NCBI RefSeq assembly: GCF_000499385.1
Contig: NW_013653873.1
Location: 1-20,000 of the forward strand
Reading direction: 5' to 3'
Length of the DNA stretch: 20,000 bases
Origin: Eimeria necatrix
Taxonomy: Eukaryota > Apicomplexa > Conoidasida > Eucoccidiorida > Eimeriidae
The position numbers and the translations under genes were made by a program. The notes under the pieces were generated by a model. It was not told where the DNA came from. It did no database searches and saw only the letters and a list, made by a program, of their open reading frames with translations. This document shows, piece after piece, positions 1-9,043 of the stretch; position 1 is the stretch's first letter; each line of letters begins with the position of its first letter.

Positions 1-329
1 GGCGCCGCGGCGGCGCTCGCCGCCGCTGCCGACGGCCGCCGGGCGGCGCCGCCGCGGCAGTTCGGCGCTTGGGAGCCCCAAAAGGCTTTTAAAAGTGCAA
101 ATAAGTCTTTTAAAAGGTTTAGAGTGGCGTTTGAGTTGCAGATCGCGCGGCTTTCCCGCGCTTTCCGCGCCGCGCAGCTGCGGTGTGGGTTTGTGCAAGT
201 CGGGCGCGGCGCAGTGCAAACTGGCTCGCGTTTCCGCGATCTGTGGCTGATCTATGAACACAAATGCGAACTCAGTTTGTATTCCGAGTTTGAGCTGCCG
301 GGAAGCGAGTTTGGGCGCTCAAATCCCGC

Positions 330-373
<44 letters not shown>

Positions 374-382
374 TGCGCGCAG
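1..382 (+). other. Sequence upstream of the first visible Sec61 exon, probably intron
   Basis: GC-rich at 1-60, then mixed sequence, then a CTG array ending 13 bases before the acceptor at 381-382. A frame is open across it, but it reads through the CTG array as polyalanine and shows no Sec61 similarity until after the acceptor. I read it as the intron after the start exon; a 5' UTR cannot be excluded. Confidence 0.55.
331..370 (+). repeat. (GCT)n triplet array
   Basis: Thirteen uninterrupted GCT units lie just upstream of the gcgcag acceptor of the first visible Sec61 exon. Translated they would be Ala or Leu runs, but splicing should remove them. Confidence 0.95.
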
Positions 383-1674
383 TCCGCTTTCTGTCGCTGG
401 TGAAGCCGGCAATGTGCATTTTGCCGGAAGTGCACGCGCCGGAGCGGCGGGTGCCGTTTCGCGAGAAAGTGCTGTGGACTCTCATCTCGCTGGCGGTGTT
501 TCTGGTTTGCTGCCAAATCCCGCTCTACGGCATTCGCACCAACCGCAGCGCAGACCCCTTCTACTGGATGCGAGTCATCCTCGCCTCCAACAGAGGCACT
601 CTCATGGAGCTCGGCATTTCCCCCATCGTCACCAGCGGCATGGTCATGCAGCTCCTCGCCGGCTCCAAGATCATCCAGGTCGACCAGAGCCTCAAGGAGG
701 ACCGCGCGCTCTTCCAGGGCGCCCAGAAACGTCCGGCAAACCCCAAACCCTAAACCCTAAACCCTAAACCCTAAACCGTAGCCCGCAGCGCGGAAAGACG
801 GGATGCAACTCGGCATAAATCGAATTGGAAACGCCTTCTCAGCTCCATGAGACTTTTGCAAAAGTTCTTTTTGGCTTTTTGCTCTTTTCTGCGGATTCGT
901 GTTCACGTTTCGTTGCGTTCCGCTCCCTTCAGAATTCAACTTTTCCAGCAGTGTGTGCTTCTCTAGGCAGATGATGCTTCTCTTTCTCTTTACTCATTTA
1001 TTTCATTCTATTCTGTTCTAATTAATTAATTAATTAATTAATTAATTAATTAATTAATTAATTTGTTGAAACAATTTGATGCTTTCTTTTCGCAGTTCTG
1101 GCGCTGCTGATCACCATCGGGGAAGCTGTCGCCTACGTCATAAGCGGCATGTACGGCCCCGTTTCTGAAATAGGAGCAGGTGGGGGTCTTGCAGTTGCGA
1201 AACAGCGAATATGAATTTAATATTTCCATTTTATGATTTCCATTTTATTTATTATTTCGAATTCCATTTTATTCTTTCGAATTTCCACTTTGTTGCTTCC
1301 CAACGCCATCCGCTTCCCTGAACTCCGACTGCGCGCAGTTTGTTGAATTTCTCGCATTTATTTATTTTTTTGAATTTGAACCCTTTGACGCATTTAAGAC
1401 ATTTTATTAAAGGAGATTCGAGGTGTCTGTACTCTCAATTTCTCGAATTTGGACTATTAATGCTCGAAGTTTCCTTTCTGGTTTTGCATTTCCGGAAACT
1501 CCGGCGCTGCTGGGGTGCGCACAGGCAGCGCGCTGCTGATCATTCTGCAGCTGTTTTTCGCCGGAGTTGTTGTCATCATTTTGGACGAACTTTTGCAAAA
1601 GGGCTACGGGCTGGGCAGCGGCATTTCGCTCTTCATCGCCACCAACATCTGCGAAACCATTGTCTGGAAGGTGC

Positions 1675-1713
<39 letters not shown>

Positions 1714-2615
1714 TGGCGTCATAAATACACCATTTCATCGCTTTTTTTTTGATTTTAAATGTATTTTTACGAATTGAAGTGCTTTCTTGTAATTTAATTG
1801 TTTCTAAATGTCTGAAAGCAGCAGCAGCAGCAGCAGCAGCAGATGGCGTCATAAATACCCCATTTGATCGCATTTTTTCGTTTTTTTTAGCTTTTTTTGC
1901 AATTTAATTGTTTTAAAGACATAAAAGCCCCCTTTAGAGTGTCCAGTGTCTGTTTTCAGGCCTTCAGTCCGACGACGATAAAGACGGGGAAGGGCACGGA
2001 GTTCGAGGGGGCTCTGGTGGCTCTTTTCCACTGCCTCTTCACGAAAAGCACCAACACAGTGGCCCTGAAAGAGGCTTTCTACCGCTCGAACGCGCCGAAC
2101 ATAACTTCGTTGTTGGCGACAGTTTTGGTCTTTTTAATTGTGATTTACTTCCAGGGATTTCGCGTGGACTTGGCGGTGAAGTACCAGCGCGTGCGCGGCC
2201 AGCAAGGCCACTACCCAATTAAACTCTTTTACACCAGCAACATTCCGATAATTCTGCAGACTGCGCTGGTCTCGAACTTGTACTTCCTTTCGCAGCTGCT
2301 CTACCGCCGCTTCAAACACAACGTCTTAGTCAATTTGCTGGGCCAGTGGCAAGAGCTGGACTCTGGGGGCCACTCAGTGCCGGTGGGGGGCATAGCTTAC
2401 TATATATCTCCTCCGGGGTCTTTTGGCTCTGTCTTGGAGGATCCTTTGCACAGTTTTGTTTATATTTCCTTCGTTTTGGTCTCTTGTGCGCTTTTTTCCA
2501 AAACTTGGATCGAAGTCTCGGGCTCTAGCTCGAGGGATGTGGCCAAGCAACTCAGAGACCAACAAATGGTCATGAAGGGGTACAGAGATAGCTCACTCGT
2601 ACAGGTCTGCTGCTC

Positions 2616-2646
<31 letters not shown>

Positions 2647-3570
2647 AGTGCTGCTGCTGCTGCTGCTGCTGCTGCAGTGCTGCTGGTGAAGCAGCAGCAA
2701 CGCAAGCTCCTTCCTTGATCTTGCGCATTTTCCGTCGCTGTTGACTTTATTGCGTTGTTTTTGGATTTATTTTTCCATTATTTTCCATTATTTTGAATTA
2801 TTTTGAATTAATTGAATTAATTGAATTAATTGAATTAATTGAATTAACAATTCCCCTTTGCGCGCTTCGCTGCGCAGGTCCTGAACAGGTACATCCCCAC
2901 GGCCGCGGCCTTCGGCGGAATGTGCATAGGGGCGCTCACCATCATTGCGGACTTTCTCGGCGCGATCGGCAGCGGAACTGGCATTCTTTTGGCAGTCACC
3001 ATCATTTACCAGTACTACGAAATGCTGGCCAAGGAAAAGGAACAAGGTGCGACAAATTCTGCTTTTTTTCCGCTTTTCAAATCTCCAAAATGACACTTTT
3101 GAGCCTTCTGGACTTCGCCGGGCTTCCGAACCCCTCAGGTGTATGTACACCCCAGGGAGCGAGGCCGCGGCGTTTGTTCAGTTTCTTCTTTTGTTTCTTT
3201 TTGTGAATTTCAGTTTTTAATACATTCCCGTTTTGTTTCTTTTTCTGAATTTCAGTTTTTAATGCATTCATTCCCGTTTTGTTTCTTTTTTCTTGAATTT
3301 CAGTCTTTTAATGCATTCATTCCCGTTTTGTTTCTTTTTTCTTGAATTTCAGTTTTTAATGCATTCCCGTTTTTAAACCGAGAGGGATGGGCTTTTGTTG
3401 TCAAGTTTTGTTAAATGAAATTCAAATTGAACTGAGCTCTGAGTGCCGCAGCTGAGGGTGGTGGAGTGTATGTACATACACCGGGTGGGTTGTTTTTATT
3501 CATTTCAATTTTTGAGTTTTTATTTTTTCTGAATTTGCAAATGTTCGCTGCAGGCAATTCAATCTTCTAG
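383..3570 (+). CDS. SEC61A: Sec61 alpha subunit of the ER protein translocon, six visible exons, 5' partial
   Basis: Exons 383-730, 1096-1179, 1525-1670, 1960-2604, 2878-3046 and 3554-3570, all with GT..AG boundaries and matching phases, give 468 residues after the first split codon. The eukaryotic protein is about 475 residues. The product is the pore-forming, ten-helix membrane subunit of the Sec61 channel for co-translational import into the ER. Family blocks are nearly unbroken: [20 protein letters not shown] and [19 protein letters not shown] in exon 1, [20 protein letters not shown] in exon 3, [22 protein letters not shown] and [12 protein letters not shown] in exon 4, and [13 protein letters not shown] plus [20 protein letters not shown] in exon 5. 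The last exon is only 17 nt and ends in GNSIF and TAG. The visible part starts mid-codon at an acceptor (gcgcag/tc). No ATG occurs in bases 1-253, and the two just after (254, 264) do not lead in, so the start codon exon (family N-terminus MAKGF-like) is inferred to lie outside the window. ATG 412 is a poor alternative because it would drop the conserved FLxLVKP lead. Confidence 0.95.
738..777 (+). repeat. Telomere-type AAACCCT array in Sec61 intron
   Basis: About five AAACCCT units begin 7 bases after the donor of exon 383-730. The array is interstitial, with coding exons on both sides. Confidence 0.95.
1020..1063 (+). repeat. (AATT)n tetranucleotide array
   Basis: About eleven AATT units lie within 35 bases upstream of the acceptor at 1094-1095 in Sec61 intron 731-1095. 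Longer arrays of the same unit occur at 9093-9146 and 19922-20000. Confidence 0.95.
1676..1915 (+). repeat. CAG array plus flank, duplicated in tandem
   Basis: Two copies of a composite unit lie in intron 1671-1959: a CAG run (1676-1711 and about 1818-1842), then a GGCGTCATAAATAC block, CCATTT, ATCGC, a T run and AATTTAATTGTTT. The copies are about 130 bases apart and have diverged in CAG number and T-run length. Confidence 0.85.
2608..2692 (+). repeat. Interrupted CTG/GCT array
   Basis: Triplet array starting three bases after the donor gtctgc of exon 1960-2604, broken by CTCCTC and by two CTGCAGTGCTG blocks. It is intronic. Confidence 0.9.
2764..2848 (+). repeat. 9-bp TTGAATTAA tandem repeat
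   Basis: A TTTTGAATTA lead-in is followed by about five perfect 9-bp units, 30 bases before the acceptor at 2876-2877 of Sec61 exon 2878-3046. Confidence 0.9.
3138..3151. repeat. Dispersed palindrome GGTGTATGTACACC
   Basis: Near-perfect palindrome in the last Sec61 intron. It belongs to a family with consensus GGTGTAYGTACACC that recurs across the window. Confidence 0.85.
3180..3375 (+). repeat. 46-49 bp minisatellite containing acceptor-like motifs
   Basis: Four units plus partial ends share the core TTTTGTTTCTTTTT, (c)TTGAATTTCAG, TTTTTAATGCATTC and CCCG. Each unit carries a pyrimidine-rich run followed by TTTCAG, the form of a splice acceptor. The array lies within intron 3047-3553, upstream of the acceptor inferred as real at 3552-3553. 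Confidence 0.9.
3466..3482. repeat. Dispersed palindrome, GTGTATGTACATACAC variant
   Basis: Extended palindrome of the same family, 70 bases before the final Sec61 exon. Confidence 0.8.
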
Positions 3571-3873
3571 TCTTGCAGCGTGAGCGAAGGAGGGTGAAGA
3601 AGACCAGAAAGAAACAAAAACAAATAAATAAAAAAGAACAAAAAGGAGAAAAGACAAAAAGGAGAAAAGACAAAAAGGAGAAAAGACAAAAAGGAAAAAA
3701 GAAAGTTTTGAACTCTTCAGCGGCTGAGGCGCGGCGGCGTACAGAGACAGCTGCAGCAGCGGACAGGCCAGAGGCAGCAGCTGCAGCGGAGAATTAAAAA
3801 AGAAAAGAAAAAGAAAAACAAAAGAAAAAAGAAAAAGAAAAATTCAAAAAGGATTACAGAAGGTGGCGGAGAA
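3571..3873 (+). other. Intergenic: A-rich with 15-bp tandem repeat
   Basis: Starts right after the Sec61 stop codon, so it holds the 3' UTR. An A-rich stretch includes about four copies of a 15-bp [19 protein letters not shown] unit near 3645-3695, then a CAG/GCAG-rich stretch at 3750-3790 and an AAAAG-rich stretch to about 3850. The open Lys/Arg/Glu frame here follows base composition only. No gene is recognised. Confidence 0.7.

Positions 3874-3911
<38 letters not shown>
3874..3911 (+). repeat. CTG array
   Basis: About twelve CTG units. In one frame it would encode a Leu run followed by CCVGCSRS, like a signal peptide, but that frame starts with GTG, not ATG. Confidence 0.9.
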
Positions 3912-3947
3912 GCTGCGTGGGGTGCAGCAGAAGTGCATTGGAAGATT

Positions 3948-4050
3948 TCATTTCTAGAAATGGAAAGAAGTATTTAATTTCTAGAAATGAGTTGAAGCAT
4001 TTAATTTCTGGAAATGAATGGAAGCATTTAATTTCCGGAAATAAATGGAA
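3948..4050 (+). repeat. Four-copy 27-bp repeat with palindromic TTCNNGAA core
   Basis: Cores sit at 3952-3959 (TTCTAGAA), 3979-3986 (TTCTAGAA), 4006-4013 (TTCTGGAA) and 4033-4040 (TTCCGGAA), exactly 27 bases apart. The arms are invariant while the centre changes. TTCNNGAA is the inverted-repeat core recognised by heat-shock factors in other eukaryotes; function here is unproven. The period is nine codons and one frame stays open to 4069, so a coding origin is the rival view. Confidence 0.85.
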
Positions 4051-4448
4051 GTTGAAGTTCATTTGGTGAAGTTCAGAGGAGCCGAAGAGAAAAGAAATAC
4101 AATGGCAATAAAGTGAAGTTAAATCCTTTTGGACTTCTTTGAATTATTTAAACAAAAGGACAAAAAAGAAATTAAATAAAAGTGAATTCGAGGAGGGGAG
4201 GCGTCGCCGGCTTTCTCGGGGCGACGGCGCTTCGGGTGTACAGACACCTCGCGCTTGTTTTTAAAACGGCAAATTAGTTACTTCTTTATGTGAAGGCATT
4301 TCTTATTTTATTTTATTTTATTTCTTTTTTATTTTATTTCTTTTTGTTTTATTTCTCTTCTAGAAAGACATTTAGTTCGCCACGCAGCCTGAGGCCTCAG
4401 TAGGATGCGCAGCTGCTGCGGGCAAAAACTAAACTTGCGCCGCCGTTA
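4051..4448 (+). other. Intergenic, AT-rich, no gene seen
   Basis: AT-rich sequence with a short GC-rich patch at 4190-4250 that holds a palindrome copy, a TTTTATTTTATTTC-type low-complexity run at about 4300-4360, and no open frame with recognisable content. Confidence 0.6.
4235..4248. repeat. Dispersed palindrome, GGTGTACAGACACC variant
   Basis: Variant with centre TACAGA, also found at 10053-10066 and, in part, at 19640-19653. Confidence 0.8.
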
Positions 4449-4500
4449 GAGCTGCTGCTGCTGTTGCTAGTGCTGCTGCTGCTGTTGCTAGTGCTGCTGC

Positions 4501-4547
<47 letters not shown>

Positions 4548-4550
4548 ATG
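4449..4550 (+). repeat. CTG array with TTG and CTA interruptions
   Basis: About 100 bases of CTG units interrupted by GTTGCTAGTG blocks (twice) and CTTCTG. Intergenic; runs of Leu or Ala in its frames are compositional. Confidence 0.9.
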
Positions 4551-4670
4551 GCGGCGGACGGCTTCCTTTTTGTCTCTCTTCCTGGCGGTGCATTTGCTTT
4601 CGTAAGGTCCCCGAAGTCTTCACCTGGAGCAGTTTGCTGCGGCTGAGGCCCTCTTGCTGCTTCAAGTCTG

Positions 4671-4687
4671 CAGCAGCAGCAGCAGCA

Positions 4688-4720
<33 letters not shown>
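4671..4720. repeat. (CAG)n-(CTG)n inverted repeat
   Basis: About six CAG units join directly to about ten CTG units through CAGCTG, giving a self-complementary stretch with essentially no loop. Confidence 0.95.
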
Positions 4721-4721
<1 letters not shown>

Positions 4722-5050
4722 CGTTGGAAGGGCCTCCGAGTGGCCGCTGGCCAGCAGCAAAGGAGAGGCAGACAGCTTCAAAAATAAATTGAAGAGCTTT
4801 TTGACTCGTTGCCATTTCTCATTCCATTATGCCAGTCAGGGGTTCTTTCTGTTTGCCACGAGGAGGCTTTTGCAAGGAAGAAAAAGTGGAGAGAAAGGAA
4901 ATGAATTGAAATGAATCATTTAAAAATAAATAAGTTGAGAAGGGGGATGGAGGGCTGCACACACTTCCCCAGAGGCCTCTTCTGCAGGTTCAAAGTGCTG
5001 CATGCGCCTTGTTAGTGTTTAGTTGCAGCGGATAGAGCCAGCGTGAGCCT
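4721..5050 (+). other. Intergenic, no gene seen
   Basis: Mixed-composition sequence with a short A-rich run near 4870-4930. No recognisable coding or RNA signal. Confidence 0.5.
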
Positions 5051-5090
5051 CTAGGGTTTAGGGTTTAGGGTTTAGGGTTTAGGGTTTGGG
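5051..5090 (+). repeat. Telomere-type TTTAGGG array
   Basis: Five TTTAGGG units in the opposite orientation to most arrays in the window. It lies between Sec61 and the 14-3-3-like gene. Confidence 0.95.
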
Positions 5091-5698
5091 TGTAGAACAG
5101 CCCGTGCGGTGGAGGTCTGGCGGGGCGCGGCGACGCGCGGGGAAACGAACATTTTTCTGGAAAATATGAAACAGATTTTGTGTTTAAATGCCAAAAGAAT
5201 TTAAGACAATTGAACTCTGGGGGTTTTCTGTCGCGGGTTTCCGCGGCGAGGGGTTCGGTCTCGAGGGGTCGCCCGGTGGTGTTTCTCGGGGCCCCGGGCC
5301 TTCATGTTCTGCCCTTTTTGGGAATTCAAGTTCTCAAATTATTCTTTTTTGTCAATTAAAGTCACTGGAGTCATTTCAAATTCATATTCAAACGTTTACT
5401 GGGAGGATCAGCCCTCCGGTTTTGCATTCCGAGCATCGCTAGTCGACTGTTCGTACACCTGAGCACCACCTGCACAGACCATCGATGCAACTTCTTCGCC
5501 ATTTCCTTCCGCGGCCGAATTAAACCTTCATTTTATCCTTATTAAGACCCTTTTACGTCTGCAGTTCACATTTTCCTCCGAATTTCGGGTATTCCGGAGA
5601 TCTTTCGCCAGCTTTCCCGCAATTCAACTTCCCGCGCTTCGCCCGAAACGCCCGCGAACTGCAGCCAACTCGCCTCCGCAGGAACCCCAGCAAAGCCC
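5091..5698 (+). other. Upstream region of the 14-3-3-like gene
   Basis: GC-rich patches at 5100-5145 and 5220-5310 surround AT-rich sequence. The frame of the downstream gene is open back to 5546 without another ATG, and a ctgcag acceptor-like site ends near 5564, so an upstream coding exon is possible. No promoter motif is identifiable. Confidence 0.5.
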
Positions 5699-6773
5699 AT
5701 GGCCTCTGGAGCCACGGGCAGAGGCCCGTGGCGGCCCGGCGAGGCAAATGAGGCAGCAGCAGCAGCAGCAGCAGCTTTCCTGCCGCGGCTGCTGCAGCAG
5801 CCGGCGCACGCAGCCGCGGACTTCCAGAGGCACCAGCAAGCTCACGAGCAGCTGCAGCACCTGCAGCAGCAGCAGCTGCAGCAGCTGCAGCAGCAGCAGC
5901 TGCATATGCTGCAGCAGCAGCAGCAGCGGCAGCAGCAGCAACCCAGACCCAAAACTGTCGCCTGGCAGCCCTCAAGCTCCACTGATGATGAGCTTAATGC
6001 AGCTTACTACGAGGCGCAGGCCAAGATCGAAGTCACTGCGCACTGCAGGCCCAAAGAGGGTGCGACATTGCCTAAACCCTAAACCCTAAACCCTAAACCC
6101 TAAACCCTAAACCCTAGTTCACAAGTCCTAAATATTCAAACACTCGTGCGCCTCCTTTTGCAGAGATTTTCCAGGCCTTCAAAGAGGCCATTAGAATGCG
6201 TCCTGTTCTGTCTCCAAAGCACCGCGAGCTGCTCGTAAACCCTAAACCCTAAACCCTAAACCCTAAACCCTAAGCCCGGAGCTTCAAGCGCTAAATTACT
6301 CCCCACCCCTTTTTCAAAAGACCCTTTGGACTGAAGCCCTAAGCCCCAAAACTAAGTAAAGGCTCTCCGCCGAGGCGTCCAAACCCTAAACCCTAAACCC
6401 TAAACCCTAAACCCTAAACCCTAGGTGCTTTGGGGTGCTGCGCTGCAGGCCAACACCGTGAAGGGTTTGGTGACTGACCGGCAAGTGTCTTACCATATGG
6501 TGTCTGCAATGGGAGCTGCAATGAAAGCTGCTGCTGCTGCTTGGTCTGCTGCTGGGGAGAAGGGCGCTGCTGCTGCAGTGCAGCAGGCTGCTGCTGCTGC
6601 TGCTGCAGCACTGACTGCAGCAGGAGTCTCTCCGCAGGAAGCAGGGCAGCTAGCAGCAGACACGGCGCTGACGAGGGGCGTGGGAGCAGCACGGAATTTG
6701 GTGCTGCAGCACAAGGTGCAGCAGCAGCGGCAGCAGAACGCAGCAGCAGCAGCAGCAGCGCTGGAGCGCGCGC

Positions 6774-6807
<34 letters not shown>

Positions 6808-6875
6808 CAGAGAAGACTCCTCGAGCGGCGGCACAGACGAAAGCTCCGGGGACCTCTTCAGCAGCAGCGGCGCCG

Positions 6876-6920
<45 letters not shown>

Positions 6921-8392
6921 GGATCGCGCCCGACTCCGCAGCAGCGCTGAGCCGCGGAGTGCCCATCCCGCAGCAGCTAATGGAAGCAGCAGCAGCAGAA
7001 GAGCTGCTGCCTTTTGCTGCTTACTTTTTGAAAAGAATTGAATTCTTTTTGAAGCAACTTATCAAAGAAGTCCAGGACCTTTCCAGAAAGGTCCACAGAG
7101 TCGTCAAAGCCCTGCTCCTCCCCGCCGCAGACTCCACCGTAAACCCTAAACCCTAAACCCTAAACCCTAAGCCCTAAACCCTAGGCCTGACTTTTTAGGG
7201 GCCTTGGGGGTTGTTGGGGGCCTGCAGAGGGACATTTTGTGCGGGCAGAAATCGTTGGACGGAGGAACAGCTTGGTGCTAGGGTTTAGGGTTTAGGGTTT
7301 AGGGTTTAGGGTTTGAAGCTTGGGGTTTAGTAGGGCTTAGGGTTTAGGGTTTAGGGTTTAGGGTTTAGGGTTTAGGGTTTGTGTTGCTTGCTCAGGAAGC
7401 GAAGGTGTTCTATTTGCAGCTGGACGCTGACGTTGCGCGCTACGCAGCTCAGGTGTATATACAGCTCACTTCGGCTTTTGTTTTAAATCTTTTATTTCAT
7501 TTCTCTTTTTGCTTTTTATCTTTTCTGTTTTTCTCATTTTATGAATTATTATTTTTTGTTGTGAAGTAACAAATAGAATTCCCTTTTCCTTAAATTTCCT
7601 CACTTCGGGGTGTACGTACACCTGAGTTCTCTGCTGGCATCTCGTGGCTGCCTTTTTTGAGGTGTATGTACACCGCAGAGGCACAAGTCCATTTGGCCCT
7701 TGTGCTGCTGCAGTGTATGTACACCTGAAGCTGCTGCTGCAGTGTCTGTACACCTGAAGCTGCTGCTGCAGTGTATGTGCACCTGAAGCTGCTGCTGCTG
7801 CTGCAGTGTATGTACACCTGAAGCTGCTGCTGCAGTGTATGTACACCTGAAGCTGCTGCTGCAGTGTATGTACACTTGAAGCTGCTGCTGCAGTGTACGT
7901 ACAGCTGCCTGAAGCTGCTGCTGCAGTGTATGTACACCTGGAGCTGCTGCTGCAGTGTATGTACACCTGGAGCTGCTGCTGGGGTGTACGTACACCTGAG
8001 GCGCGGCTGGCGCTGCTGTTGTTTGGTGGTGTCTTTGCATTTGTTTTAATTTGGATTTGCATTAATGAATTTAATTTAATTGGAATTTGCATTAATGAAT
8101 TTAATTTAATTGGGATTTGCATTAATGGATTTGATTTTGATTTTTGTTGGGCTTTGCTGCTGCTGCTTGCTGCTGCTGCGCTGGGGTGTACGTACACCTG
8201 GCTGCAGATCGCGACGGACGCGGAGGAAGTGAAGGAGTTCAGAAAAATGAGTTTAGAACTTTACAGAAGTGCTTTGTCTTTGTTGCAACAAAAACAAAAA
8301 GAAATAAAAGAAAAGGAGCAGCAAAGTTCCGCGGAAGCTGAAGACCAAGTGCCCCTTTCCCTCAAAATGGGACTCGTGCTCAACTACGCAGG

Positions 8393-8427
<35 letters not shown>

Positions 8428-8566
8428 GGCTGCTGCTGCTGCTGTGGCTGTGCTGCTGCTGCTGCTGCTGCTGCTGCTGTGGCTGTGCTGCTGCGGCTGG
8501 TGTAGCGTGCATTCGAGGCGTTGGCACTGGTGCTGGCTTGCTGCCGCTGAGGCAGCTGCCTAGTAG

Positions 8567-8598
<32 letters not shown>

Positions 8599-9006
8599 CG
8601 TGATGTGCTGCTGCTGCTGCTGCTCTTGCTGCTGCTGCTGCTGCAGTGCTGCTGCACGACGAGCCCAATGGGGTGGAGCAAGCCATAGACGCCTTGGCAG
8701 CTCAGTTCAGAGAAGCAGTCGAGAACGTCGTCCACATTTCGTACGCAAACCCTAAACCCTAAACCCTAAACCCTAAACCCTAGACACGCTTTGCATCTTC
8801 ATGAATTGATCTATTTGTTTATTCTTTCTTTATTTCTTTTTAGGACTCATTTATTAATTCTCATTTGTTTATCAATTGCTGTTTGCCAATATTTGTTTCT
8901 TTTATTATTTGTCTGTTTGCTTTTCGAGCTAGTTCGCATTTTATTATTATTTGCCTATTTTAACTCCTGCATTATTTATCCATTATTTGATAATTATTTA
9001 TTGTTT

Positions 9007-9043
<37 letters not shown>

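Noticed and set aside
412..414. ATG 412 as the Sec61 start
   Set aside because: It would remove the conserved FLxLVKP lead, which is present in frame right after a good acceptor.
3863..4069. Small secreted repeat protein with Leu-rich signal peptide
   Set aside because: The frame has no ATG, the Leu run is a CTG array, and no supporting exon was found. Kept only as a rival view of the 27-bp repeat.
4429..4815. Minus-strand Ala-rich 128-codon frame
   Set aside because: Nearly all residues come from CAG/CTG arrays; the remainder matches no family.
7700..8000. Possible CRISPR array
   Set aside because: Units are directly tandem with no unique spacers, and the setting is a eukaryotic intron.
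7466..8197. Minus-strand 243-codon frame with repeated CTYTAAAASGVHT-like units
   Set aside because: Translation of the 29-bp intronic minisatellite; the unit simply lacks stop codons in that strand. The region lies between two phase-matched exons of the + strand gene.
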